This document shows positions 14,800-22,078 of a stretch of DNA of 29,748 nucleotides, piece by piece (positions within the stretch are counted from its first letter, which is position 1; each line of letters opens with the position of its first letter). The DNA is from a virus, in the IMG/VR virus record IMGVR_UViG_3300042868_006454, positions 1-29,748 of that record; one strand, 5' to 3'. The notes under the pieces were generated by a model. That model ran no database searches. It was not told where the DNA came from and was given only the letters and a program-made list of their open reading frames with translations. Position numbers and translations under genes: made by a program.

Positions 14800-15057
14800 A
14801 TGGAACCCGTACCTAACCGAGCTAAGGACCCAAGCCGCCAAGCGCTCGTGCATTTCTATGTAGGTGAAGCGGACGAGGTAGGGAACACGCCCTATTCTCA
14901 CAGCGCGTATATCCGACGCAACGCCCGAGACGGAAGCTTCCACAAGGGTGACATTGCAAAGAACACTGATTTCATGCCTCCTTACGAGTACACGTCCGAC
15001 CGTGAGGTTCCCGAAGACCAAATCAACTTTGTTAAGCCAATGAAAAAGGACAAGTAA
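14800..15057 (+). CDS. 85-residue protein with MEPVPNRAK tag
   Basis: I start at the ATG at 14800, giving MEPVPNRAKDPSR, because of ribosome-binding spacing and identity with the start of the 14592 product. The rest (ALVHFYVGEADEVGNTPYSH, then a basic stretch SAYIRRNARDG) looks like a small beta-rich domain with an acidic, then lysine-rich end. No cysteines are present. The function is unknown. The shared N-terminal tag with the neighbour is the notable feature. It abuts the next gene with no gap. Confidence 0.8.
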   Translation: MEPVPNRAKDPSRQALVHFYVGEADEVGNTPYSHSAYIRRNARDGSFHKGDIAKNTDFMPPYEYTSDREVPEDQINFVKPMKKDK

Positions 15058-15270
15058 ATGGCAGTCAACACATCACGCTCAATGAACCTGAGCCTTGCCG
15101 AAGGCGCAACCGACGGTAAGTACCGCAAGGTTCGCCCCAACACCGAGGTAGTGCCCGGGCTGGGCAACGAGCAGACGCTCAACAACAAGCAGACGCTGCA
15201 CCCCTTCTATGGTTACGGGTTTGCCAGCTCTGAGTACCCAGACACCGCAAAAGTAAACCCCGGTAAGTAA
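15058..15270 (+). CDS. small hypothetical protein, 70 residues
   Basis: The ATG follows the preceding TAA directly. The product is polar, with Asn, Gly, Lys and Tyr, and has no motif that I recognise (KVRPNTEVVPGLGNEQTLNN in the middle). It is probably a small, partly disordered protein. Support comes from its place in a tightly packed operon and the near absence of alternatives in this stretch. Confidence 0.7.
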   Translation: MAVNTSRSMNLSLAEGATDGKYRKVRPNTEVVPGLGNEQTLNNKQTLHPFYGYGFASSEYPDTAKVNPGK

Positions 15271-15271
15271 T

Positions 15272-15445
15272 ATGTGGGGAGCCGTTCTTGGCGCTATAGG
15301 ACGCGTAGGGGCAGGCGCTGCCGTCAAAGCCGAAGCGTCAGTCGCCTCTCGAGTTGCTACTCAAGTGGGTCACACCGCCATATCCGCGGCACAGCACGCG
15401 GCTTCCCAACCACGCAAAGAAAACGCCCAGCAACAAGCCTATTGA
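15272..15445 (+). CDS. small alanine-rich protein, 57 residues
   Basis: An ATG one base after the preceding stop opens a 57-codon frame ending TGA at 15443-15445. The product, MWGAVLGAIGRVGAGAAVKA onward, is an alanine/glycine-rich amphipathic helix with a polar tail (QPRKENAQQQAY). It could associate with a membrane surface or with virions. The ribosome-binding site is weak (GGTAAG). A frame shifted by two bases in the same place gives an arginine-rich sequence and looks like a shadow. Confidence 0.65.
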   Translation: MWGAVLGAIGRVGAGAAVKAEASVASRVATQVGHTAISAAQHAASQPRKENAQQQAY

Positions 15446-15511
15446 CAATTTTTGTTGTTTAGAGGTAAGCTTCCCTTAGAAGATGTTGAGGGACATCTCA
15501 GGGAGGAAATA

Positions 15512-16093
15512 ATGGACGAATCAATCTGCCCCGTATGCGGAGCAAATGATGCTGTACAGCACGTATCTACCATCGTAGACAGCGGTACGCAGACCACTAT
15601 GGGAGGCGGACTAATTTTTGCAGGAATGGGGCAAGGCGGTATTGCGCCAATGCTCACAGCATCTCGCACGACAAACAATCTTGCAAAACGACTCAGCCCC
15701 CACACCCTTACCCCGGGCAACGTAAGTTGGGGCGGTGTACTCGGCATCTTTGGCTTGCTAGCCTTAGTTTTTGCGTTTATTCTTCGGGAAATGGTGTTTG
15801 GAGAGACCCCCAACGAAACTCTTGGCGGAGTTGTTGTGACAACAATAGTGTTCATTATTCCGGGAATACTTTTGTCCTTGGCAATTTCTCTCGTGCTAGT
15901 CATCATTTACCGGTATTCGCGTCCCATTGCACGACGCAGGTGGTTTAAGAAAGCGACGCTGCTGTACAACGCTCGGTACTGCTTCCGTGACGATGTTGTT
16001 TTTGATGATTACCAGTTTGCAAATCCTGAAACTTATCTGAACTATCTGTTTGCCAACAACCGTCCGTTGACCCTGAACATTAGTAATAATTAG
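15512..16093 (+). CDS. membrane protein with N-terminal zinc knuckle
   Basis: I start at the ATG at 15512, seven bases after a strong GGGAGG site; the frame is open 20 codons further upstream without one. The 193-residue product has CPVCG at residues 6-10, a glycine-rich segment, and two hydrophobic stretches: about 73-92 (GVLGIFGLLALVFAFIL) and about 105-132 (two-part, with IIPGILLSLAISLVLVIIY). A basic RRRWFKK segment and a polar C-terminus follow. Two membrane passes with a cytoplasmic zinc knuckle are likely. It could be a superinfection-exclusion or envelope-acting protein; it lacks the usual small-holin layout. Confidence 0.8.
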   Translation: MDESICPVCGANDAVQHVSTIVDSGTQTTMGGGLIFAGMGQGGIAPMLTASRTTNNLAKRLSPHTLTPGNVSWGGVLGIFGLLALVFAFILREMVFGETPNETLGGVVVTTIVFIIPGILLSLAISLVLVIIYRYSRPIARRRWFKKATLLYNARYCFRDDVVFDDYQFANPETYLNYLFANNRPLTLNISNN

Positions 16094-16105
16094 GTAGACT
16101 ACCTA
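16091..16105 (+). promoter_or_regulatory. interrupted palindrome, operator-like
   Basis: TAGGTAG-A-CTACCTA is a perfect 7-bp dyad around a single central base, overlapping the stop of the membrane-protein gene and lying 23 bases before the ATG at 16129. The one-base centre disfavours an RNA hairpin and favours a dimeric DNA-binding protein. I saw no second exact copy in the window. Confidence 0.35.
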
Positions 16106-16128
16106 CAAGAAAGCACAGGGAGCACAAT

Positions 16129-16692
16129 ATGGGTGACGCACCACTTATCGGTAAACGAGAGTTTGAACACGACGGACCAGTCATTCGACTGTTGATGTGT
16201 TTTGTGTGCAACTCTATCGAGGAGCTCCCTTCGTACACGGGACCTTCCGACCAAGACTACTTGCTGCAAATTTCCGTTGAGAAGCACGTATTCCCGTCAG
16301 GAGAGCCGCACAAGGGCAAGCTGTTTATCCTGCCGGTAAAAACGTGGGCAAACGAAGGTTCTCGAAAAGAGATTATTCAACAATTGCGTGGCGGAGGGTC
16401 AGCCGGTCTTGACGCGTTGTCTCCCGAGGGAAACTACTACGCCACCAAGAGCCAGTTTGCAGAAGATGCCATGACTTGTTACGAACGGCACAACCGCCCC
16501 CAAGTGGGCTGCCCTGACTACGGGACTCCTGAAAAGCGCCTGCTTCCTAACACCGCCAAGGAGCGTAAAGACGCCGGGATTGAAAGCCCTGAGAATGCTC
16601 CCGGTCCAAAGATTTACCTATGCAACTTTTGCCCCATGCACAGCATCGTAACCAGTAATAAGAGAATGGCTAAAGGACTATACAATGCCTAA
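16129..16692 (+). CDS. hypothetical cysteine-pair (zinc-binding) protein
   Basis: The ATG follows GGGAGC at good spacing. The 187-residue product has MCFVC near residue 25, single cysteines in TCYERH and VGCPDYG in the middle, and LCNFCPMH near the C-terminus, so one or two zinc sites built from distant CxxC pairs are likely. The region between is mixed alpha/beta (DYLLQISVEKHVF, KLFILPVKTWAN). I have the impression that similar proteins occur in actinophages, but no function is known to me. Confidence 0.78.
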   Translation: MGDAPLIGKREFEHDGPVIRLLMCFVCNSIEELPSYTGPSDQDYLLQISVEKHVFPSGEPHKGKLFILPVKTWANEGSRKEIIQQLRGGGSAGLDALSPEGNYYATKSQFAEDAMTCYERHNRPQVGCPDYGTPEKRLLPNTAKERKDAGIESPENAPGPKIYLCNFCPMHSIVTSNKRMAKGLYNA

Positions 16693-16978
16693 AACACGTT
16701 TCCAGTACACAGTGTCGGTTGAGGAAACCGGAGCAGTCAGCATTGACCCAAAGATTCCTGAAGACTTGAAAGACAGCATTGAACGCGAAGCAACTGTTGT
16801 AGACATTATTGATGCTTCAAGGAAGCTGATTGCTGACCTCGAGCGGCAAATGATTTTTGACGGAATGAACAGCACGGTGAGCACCATCCTCGGAGCCCTA
16901 ATTCCAGAGGAGCCTGCAACCGTTCCAGAGACTGTCAAGGGGGCTCTCAAGGAGCGGGGAATTACTCCTGCGGAGTAG
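16685..16978 (+). CDS. hypothetical protein, 97 residues
   Basis: The ATG overlaps the previous gene by 8 bases and follows AAGGA. The product starts with a beta hairpin (FQYTVSVEETGAVSI) followed by helices (VVDIIDASRKLIADLERQM) and a proline-rich acidic end. No motif is recognised. It ends 25 bases before the nucleotidyltransferase-like gene. Confidence 0.75.
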   Translation: MPKTRFQYTVSVEETGAVSIDPKIPEDLKDSIEREATVVDIIDASRKLIADLERQMIFDGMNSTVSTILGALIPEEPATVPETVKGALKERGITPAE

Positions 16979-17003
16979 CCCTATCACCCCGTAAACTGGA
17001 GGT

Positions 17004-17909
17004 ATGGCTAACTCTTCGGCGCAATATCCAACGTCGTATTTTAGCGCCCCCGCGACAGCTTTAGACCCCACTCTCTTTGATGGGCGAACCATTAAGCCGT
17101 GGGTCCGGCAGGGAATCACGTCCCTGCTAAACGACTTTTTGGGCAAAACTTACCGAAACGCAGAGACATGGGCACACCCTTGGTTAGCAGGGTCTGGAGT
17201 CTCTTACCAGTGGGCAGCGGCTCGGCAACCCGGTGACCTTGACTGCTTGGTCGGAGTCGACTACATTAATTTTCGAAAAGCTAACCCTGAGTACGTTGGG
17301 CTGTCTGACAGTGAAATTAGCAACCAAATAAACGAAGAGTTCCGTAAAGGACTCCAGCCCGGTACTGAAAACTGGAACGGCTATGAGTTAACTTTTTACG
17401 TCAACTCAGGTGCCACAGACATACGCTCAATTAAGCCATACGCCGCATACGACCTCAAGTATGACAACTGGACGGTTACACCTGACCCTAATGCTGCACC
17501 GCCCCAGAACCCTGATTGGGAGCGTGCGGTGTCTGTTGACCGCGCTCAAGCCACACAGGCGTTGACGCGGTTTACGCAGGCTCTACAGGACGTACAGCAA
17601 TCCCAAGGAGAGGCTGTACGTCGTAACGCCGAGGCTCGGCTCAATGCTTCCCTGCAATCTGGAACAGCACTGTTTGATGAGATTCATGGAAACCGGGGTC
17701 AAGCGTTCTCCTCCACCGGAGAAGGGTACCTTGATTTCAGCAATTACCGCTGGCAGGCGGGCAAACGTGAGGGCACCATCCAAGACCTACGCAAAATTGC
17801 GGAGTACTCCAAAGGACTCCAACAGTCTCAAGCAGCTTCTTACGGGGTAGAACTACCCTCAGCAGATGTATTGATTCGCCGCGCGGCTCTTGCCCGAGTT
17901 ACTTACTAA
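17004..17909 (+). CDS. putative nucleotidyltransferase-fold protein
   Basis: The ATG follows GGAGG at close spacing (CTGGAGGT). The 301-residue product has a pattern typical of the Pol-beta nucleotidyltransferase fold: AGSG (62-65), then GDLDCLVGVD with D78 and D80 as the D-x-D metal ligands, and a later beta strand YELTFYV with E128 as a candidate third acid. The C-terminal 130 residues are helical and glutamine-rich, perhaps binding the substrate. Such enzymes transfer nucleotides to RNA, proteins or antibiotics; the substrate cannot be told here. It opens the cluster that ends with the transglycosylase-like gene. Confidence 0.65.
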   Translation: MANSSAQYPTSYFSAPATALDPTLFDGRTIKPWVRQGITSLLNDFLGKTYRNAETWAHPWLAGSGVSYQWAAARQPGDLDCLVGVDYINFRKANPEYVGLSDSEISNQINEEFRKGLQPGTENWNGYELTFYVNSGATDIRSIKPYAAYDLKYDNWTVTPDPNAAPPQNPDWERAVSVDRAQATQALTRFTQALQDVQQSQGEAVRRNAEARLNASLQSGTALFDEIHGNRGQAFSSTGEGYLDFSNYRWQAGKREGTIQDLRKIAEYSKGLQQSQAASYGVELPSADVLIRRAALARVTY

Positions 17910-17921
17910 AGAAAGTGAACC

Positions 17922-18485
17922 ATGTTATTTAACGACCCAATGTACCTAGGGCTTACAACCAGCCAAATGGCTCCCATTAAAGTTGGTAATCCGCTTCCTA
18001 CGCGCGATACTCGGGTGGGCGTTCCCGGACCCGTCCTTAAAAGCAATCAAGAACCCGCCGCTGAAGACTCCCGTAGAATTAGCCAACGACCCAGTGAGTC
18101 AAGACTTGTTCTTGCCAAGGTAATCCCCACTACAAACGTACTTCAGTTCGGCACTCAAGCCAGCGCACATCTCACTGCAATTGATGAGTTTCATGACCGA
18201 GTAAATGAGGACTTGAAAAACGCAGAAGCGGAAGCAGTCGCTAAGGGTATGCCCGCTATGGAAGCCGTTAGAAAACGTGACCAAATAGTCAAGGCTATGC
18301 GCCAAAGAGTTATCCCCCCTATTAAGCAGGCGACTACCGCCGCAAAACTTGGTGGATATGACGCTTTAGTTGACCACACTACGGAATTAGCCATGCCTCT
18401 AAGTTCTAAAGGCAGCGTAACCACCGGAGTTATGCGTATTAATGATTCTGGAGAATGGGAACGAATTCCGGACCCTCGGCAGTAG
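17922..18485 (+). CDS. hypothetical protein, 187 residues
   Basis: The ATG lies 12 bases after the preceding stop, with AAAGAAAGTG upstream as a weak ribosome-binding site. The N-terminal 60 residues are polar and probably disordered; residues about 75-145 form long charged helices (VNEDLKNAEAEAVAKG). No cysteines or catalytic motif are visible. It sits between the nucleotidyltransferase-like and HAD-like genes, so it may be a partner in that module; this is context only. Confidence 0.75.
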   Translation: MLFNDPMYLGLTTSQMAPIKVGNPLPTRDTRVGVPGPVLKSNQEPAAEDSRRISQRPSESRLVLAKVIPTTNVLQFGTQASAHLTAIDEFHDRVNEDLKNAEAEAVAKGMPAMEAVRKRDQIVKAMRQRVIPPIKQATTAAKLGGYDALVDHTTELAMPLSSKGSVTTGVMRINDSGEWERIPDPRQ

Positions 18486-18494
18486 TATTACCCC

Positions 18495-18980
18495 ATGTAC
18501 ATATTTGTAGAACTAGACGGAGTAGTAAAAGACCAAAATGATACGCCCATACCCACGGGCGTGCTTATGGTTTCTACTTTAACGGTGTACAACAGGCTCA
18601 CTTACCTCACTTCGGGTACGAGAGAAGACGCACAACGGTGGCTCAACGTCAATAAGATTGTTGATTTTGACAACATCATAGACAAGCGGGTGTCTCTCGT
18701 TGAGGAGCCTTTGTCAGAACGGCAAATTAAGTATGCCCGTAGCCAAGGACCTATCGAACTTCTAATTACGGCTAATCCAGCCACATGGAAGTTTGCCTTT
18801 GAACTAGGCATTCCTGTCGTTTTGTTTGCTTCTCCGGACTACACCCGACCTGAGTTTCGTCCGGATGCCCCTAAGCGCCAACGGTCATGGGATGAAATTG
18901 AGCGGGCTATTAAAGCTCAAAATGAACTCCGCACCCAAGACGCGCGGCTAAGTCGAGCCGAGGTCACTAACTTTGAGTGA
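18495..18980 (+). CDS. HAD-like protein with altered nucleophile position
   Basis: The ATG lacks a clear ribosome-binding site and may depend on coupling. The 161-residue product opens with IFVELDGVVKD, which aligns with HAD motif I (hhhDxDGhh) but has Glu where the nucleophilic Asp should be. LTSGTREDAQRWL follows as motif II (T/S). Later strands (ELLITANPATWKFAFELGIPVVLFASPDY) fit the Rossmannoid core. The cap is minimal. If the alignment is right, phosphatase activity would be lost or altered. The stop overlaps the TTG start of the transglycosylase-like gene. Confidence 0.6.
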   Translation: MYIFVELDGVVKDQNDTPIPTGVLMVSTLTVYNRLTYLTSGTREDAQRWLNVNKIVDFDNIIDKRVSLVEEPLSERQIKYARSQGPIELLITANPATWKFAFELGIPVVLFASPDYTRPEFRPDAPKRQRSWDEIERAIKAQNELRTQDARLSRAEVTNFE

Positions 18981-20487
18981 CGTTATTTTTGGCGGCGTAG
19001 AAGTTCCAAGCAACCGTACGCTGTTGGAGCGTAATGGAGTCGAACGGGTTATGTTGAACTACTGGGGGCTGCGTAAGCGCGGGCTCCCTAAGACTAAGCT
19101 GTATCTTATTGACGAGCACTTCTTCCCCGGCATGAAAGTCTGGGTCGACTCAGGCGCTACTCAAGCCGATAAGTCTGACTTATCAGAGCGTGAACTTGAA
19201 GAGTACGCCGCAGATTACGAAGACTTCATTGCTCTAAACCATGACCGCATTGAGGGCTGGGTTGAGTTTGATAGCCAGAAATTTGGGTTGCCTAAGATAC
19301 AGCAGAACCGAGCCGCCTTTGAACATGACCCCAAGATGTGGGTGGTCTGGCACGAGGAATACAACACCATGGTTCTGCAGCGATGGGCGGCGGAGTACCA
19401 GAACATCGCTATTCCGCACTCTGCTATCGAATCGGTAACCTCGCTCGCGGGCATCACTCGAGGTCTAGCATCAAAGTACCCCGTGCAGTTTCATGCCCTT
19501 GCCACCGCCAAGCCCGAAAACCTCCGTAGGATTCCGTTTGCATCCGCCAGCACTTTATCGTGGCTGTCTCCTATGCGCCGCGGAGAAACCATCGTCTGGG
19601 ACGGCACAAAGCTGGCTCGTTATCCCAAAAAAATGAAAGACCAAGCCCGACTGCGATACAAGTCGGTGGTTGAGAAGGCGGGGCTAGACTTTGACAAGTT
19701 TGTATCAGACGACACGCTGGAGGCGACCAAAGTCGCTATCTGGTCATTCCTACAGTTGGAGAAAATGATGGACAAGGATAAGCCCGACCTCAAAGCAATC
19801 AAGGGGGGGAAAGTAGTTGATAACAGCGAGGACACCCTATACACGGGTTTGATGGATTTGCTAGGGGGGTCTTCTGATAACAGTGCTTTAGAGACGCGGC
19901 ACGACGAGCCCACCACAGTGGTCAAACGAGACCCCGAAGACGTCCAGAACCTGCCTGTATTTGGGTATCAGATGAAGACCATTGTGGACTCCGACGAGGA
20001 CGGCAATGACGTTCTTAAGCAGGTTCCTGTTGCGCACTCTACAGGGGCTTCGTTACGCCAATGCAACACCTGTTTTGTAGCGGCAAACTGCCCCGCATTC
20101 AAGCCTGATAACGAATGCGCGTTCAACCTCCCGGTGGAGGTAAAGACCCCCGAACAACTTAAGGGGCTGCTCACCGCAATGGTTGAGATGCAGGCTTCCC
20201 GTGTAGCGTTTATGCGGTATGCAGAGGAATTGAACTCCGGATATGTAGACCCAAATACCTCTCAGGAGATTGACCGTCTGTTCAAGTTGGTGGCTAACGT
20301 AAAGGACTTGGAAAGCAACAAAGAGTACATCAGCATCCGTGCCGAAAGGCAGTCTGCTGGCGGCGTTCTAAGTGCCATCTTTGGAGACCGAGCACAGGCT
20401 CTGCGCGACATGGAGCCGCCCGCTCAACCCGCTTTAACCGAGGAGCAAACTACGTTAATTATTCGAGAAAGCCTCGAAGACAAGTAG
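18973..20487 (+). CDS. tRNA-guanine transglycosylase/DpdA-like TIM-barrel protein with C-terminal four-cysteine module
   Basis: This 504-residue protein starts at a TTG that overlaps the previous stop; the next frame has no alternative. Residues 1-230 follow the pattern of queuine/archaeosine transglycosylases and phage DpdA enzymes: VWVDSGATQAD (D59-S60-G61), WVEFDSQKFG (E98, D100), MWVVWHEE, HALATAKPENLRR (174-186) and FASASTLSWLSP (189-200). Such enzymes exchange guanine for a 7-deazaguanine in tRNA or phage DNA. A linker of about 120 residues leads to C364-x2-C367-x5-C373-x8-C382, a zinc or Fe-S site, and then a helical C-terminus. No preQ0 biosynthesis genes (folE, queC/D/E) are in the window. 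The family call is good; substrate is unknown. Confidence 0.72.
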   Translation: MSDVIFGGVEVPSNRTLLERNGVERVMLNYWGLRKRGLPKTKLYLIDEHFFPGMKVWVDSGATQADKSDLSERELEEYAADYEDFIALNHDRIEGWVEFDSQKFGLPKIQQNRAAFEHDPKMWVVWHEEYNTMVLQRWAAEYQNIAIPHSAIESVTSLAGITRGLASKYPVQFHALATAKPENLRRIPFASASTLSWLSPMRRGETIVWDGTKLARYPKKMKDQARLRYKSVVEKAGLDFDKFVSDDTLEATKVAIWSFLQLEKMMDKDKPDLKAIKGGKVVDNSEDTLYTGLMDLLGGSSDNSALETRHDEPTTVVKRDPEDVQNLPVFGYQMKTIVDSDEDGNDVLKQVPVAHSTGASLRQCNTCFVAANCPAFKPDNECAFNLPVEVKTPEQLKGLLTAMVEMQASRVAFMRYAEELNSGYVDPNTSQEIDRLFKLVANVKDLESNKEYISIRAERQSAGGVLSAIFGDRAQALRDMEPPAQPALTEEQTTLIIRESLEDK

Positions 20488-20528
20488 TTACTAACAGTGC
20501 AATGCACCCCCCGAATCGTGGTGGGCAC

Positions 20529-20566
20529 AAAAAAACCCCCCTGACTATCCAGTCAGGGGGGTTTTT
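20529..20566. terminator. strong bidirectional intrinsic terminator between convergent blocks
   Basis: A perfect 16-bp stem (20531-20546 with 20551-20566) with loop ATCC has six G-C pairs then TGACT pairs, flanked by A-runs on the left and T-runs on the right. The + strand blocks ends here after the transglycosylase-like gene; on the - strand the same hairpin with its A/T tails terminates the integrase transcript. It is the clearest terminator in the window. Confidence 0.95.
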
Positions 20567-20594
20567 ATTAGGAGGCAAATCATGAACGAATGAT

Positions 20595-21854
20595 TCACAT
20601 GAACTCTACCACAGATTCCGCTGCTTTGGAATTCTGGTGGCGCAAACGGTGCAGGTACTTCTCCGTGGTTTGCACCGAGGAATGCCCGAGCCGTTCTTTG
20701 ACCTCATGCAAGTCAACCCCGTTCTTGAGGAGCAGGGTTGCGTTAGCGTGCCGCAGGTCGTGTGTACGAGGCACCCACGTCATTCCGGACTTGAGTACCG
20801 CCTCGACCCATATTTTGCGCCACACGTCACGAGGCAGGTGGTCGCTGCCCAAGCCAAACATTTCACGGTTGCTGGGGTGGCGGTGCATTGCACGCTGTTG
20901 CTGTCGGTACTCCGCGTTAGCACGTCGGCAGTCATCGCACCGACATCCCTGCCGAGTGTACGCATACCGAGTCCCATGAGCGTCAACGTAATCGAGAGGC
21001 TTCTCGCTCTTACGTTTCTGCTCCGGCTTAGCCGCAACGAGGCTCTTGGGGAAGAGCAGGTCGCGACCACTCAGCGAGTGCGCCTTGACGTGCGCGGTCA
21101 CTTCACTTACCAGTCCTGTACTCAACGTGACCATCCGTCCATCCCCCGACTTGGTGCCGGGGACTACGAGGAATCGTTGTCCGTTGTTGTACTCATGCCC
21201 AAGGTCGTTGACTCGTCTTTCGACGTAGACATCTCCAGAGGTAAAGTCAATGTCGTCTGCGCGCAATTCGGTGGCTTCACCAAAGCGGCATCCGGACATC
21301 ACCAGAAACTGGGCAAACAATTGCGCTGTTGTATTCGGAAGATGCTGTTGGATGTTCTTGAACTCCGTAGGCTCGAGAACATTGAGTATCTTGCGTCCAC
21401 GTTTTTTGACAGTAATCTTGTGCGTGGGGTTGTTCTCAAGCAGGTCGGACTCAACCAACTCCCGGAAGGCTGAACCAAGCGCGGACTTTGCATGAGCGCG
21501 AACCTCCGCGCTAACGCCATCCATTGCAAGCCGACGCATTAGGTCACGGACTTGCGGACGAGTTACTTCTCCCACCTTTCGCTTACCCATGATGGGCAAG
21601 ACGTGCTTAGCCAACACGGACTCATAGCCCTTCTTGGTCAACGGCAGTAAGTCCGCTGTCTTGAGCCAGACTCCAACGTACTCCCGCAGGGTCATAGACA
21701 TGCGGTACCCACCGAGCCCACCGCGGCTCTCAGCGTTCTCGGCGCGTGCAAGCGCCTCCTGCTTTGAGTCAAACGTACCGGCAGAATACCGCAGACCGTT
21801 TTTGTCACGGTAATACCCCGTAAACCGCTTTCCTCGTTTCGTAACGTACGCCAC
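20595..21854 (-). CDS. int: tyrosine-family phage integrase with cysteine-motif insertion
   Basis: I start at a GTG at 21854 that overlaps the preceding TAG and has AGGAGG seven bases upstream, giving 419 residues. There is an N-terminal arm-binding region (VTKRGKRFTGYYRDKNG), a SAM-like core-binding domain (about 55-140), and a catalytic domain with R190 (SGCRFGEATEL), K235 (GTKSGDGR), H365/R368 (HDLRH), H391 (LGHSS) and nucleophile Y400. Between K235 and HDLRH lies an extra segment (about 290-335) with HGTRYAYTRQGCRCDDCR (C304, C306, C309), absent from ordinary integrases. It would integrate and excise the phage genome with the excisionase-like protein encoded just upstream. Confidence 0.96.
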   Translation of the reverse strand: MAYVTKRGKRFTGYYRDKNGLRYSAGTFDSKQEALARAENAESRGGLGGYRMSMTLREYVGVWLKTADLLPLTKKGYESVLAKHVLPIMGKRKVGEVTRPQVRDLMRRLAMDGVSAEVRAHAKSALGSAFRELVESDLLENNPTHKITVKKRGRKILNVLEPTEFKNIQQHLPNTTAQLFAQFLVMSGCRFGEATELRADDIDFTSGDVYVERRVNDLGHEYNNGQRFLVVPGTKSGDGRMVTLSTGLVSEVTAHVKAHSLSGRDLLFPKSLVAAKPEQKRKSEKPLDYVDAHGTRYAYTRQGCRCDDCRRANAEYRQQQRAMHRHPSNREMFGLGSDHLPRDVWRKIWVEAVLKSGMTWVPRTHDLRHANATLLLKNGVDLHEVKERLGHSSVQTTEKYLHRLRHQNSKAAESVVEFM

Positions 21855-22078
21855 TACACGACCTCCTCTGCGGGCAGAGCCTTTGTGCTCCATTTTCGTC
21901 GGGAGTTGTCCCACTCTTCAATGGTCGCTCTCTTCCACAAGGGCTTGTTGCCAATGTAGTCGTCGGGCGTAGGTAACACCCCGCGTTTCTTATACGTCCA
22001 TAGGTGGTTGTACTTGATGCCTGTAAGCACAGACACGTCATGCGTAGTCAGCCATTGGTTAGACGGTACTGTCGACAT
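21854..22078 (-). CDS. xis: excisionase-like helix-turn-helix protein
   Basis: The ATG at 22078 follows AAGGAG. The 74-residue product is a small winged-helix protein: WLTTHDVSVLTGIKYNHLW (helix-turn-helix), TYKKRGVLPTPD, then KPLWKRATIEEWDNSRRKW as the wing and closing helix. This is the MerR/Xis architecture of recombination directionality factors and small regulators. The position directly before the integrase, with its stop overlapping the integrase start, supports excisionase, though a regulator of int cannot be excluded. Confidence 0.75.
   Translation of the reverse strand: MSTVPSNQWLTTHDVSVLTGIKYNHLWTYKKRGVLPTPDDYIGNKPLWKRATIEEWDNSRRKWSTKALPAEEVV

Noticed and set aside
15442-15470. 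TTGACA at 15442-15447 as a -35 box for the membrane-protein gene
   Set aside because: No -10-like hexamer lies 16-18 bases downstream, and the TTGACA spans the stop codon of the preceding gene.
20488-20594. attP site beside the integrase, including the 11-base palindrome at 20497-20507
   Set aside because: The stretch is mostly terminator; no arm-type repeats or tRNA 3'-end match can be seen, so an attachment site cannot be supported here.
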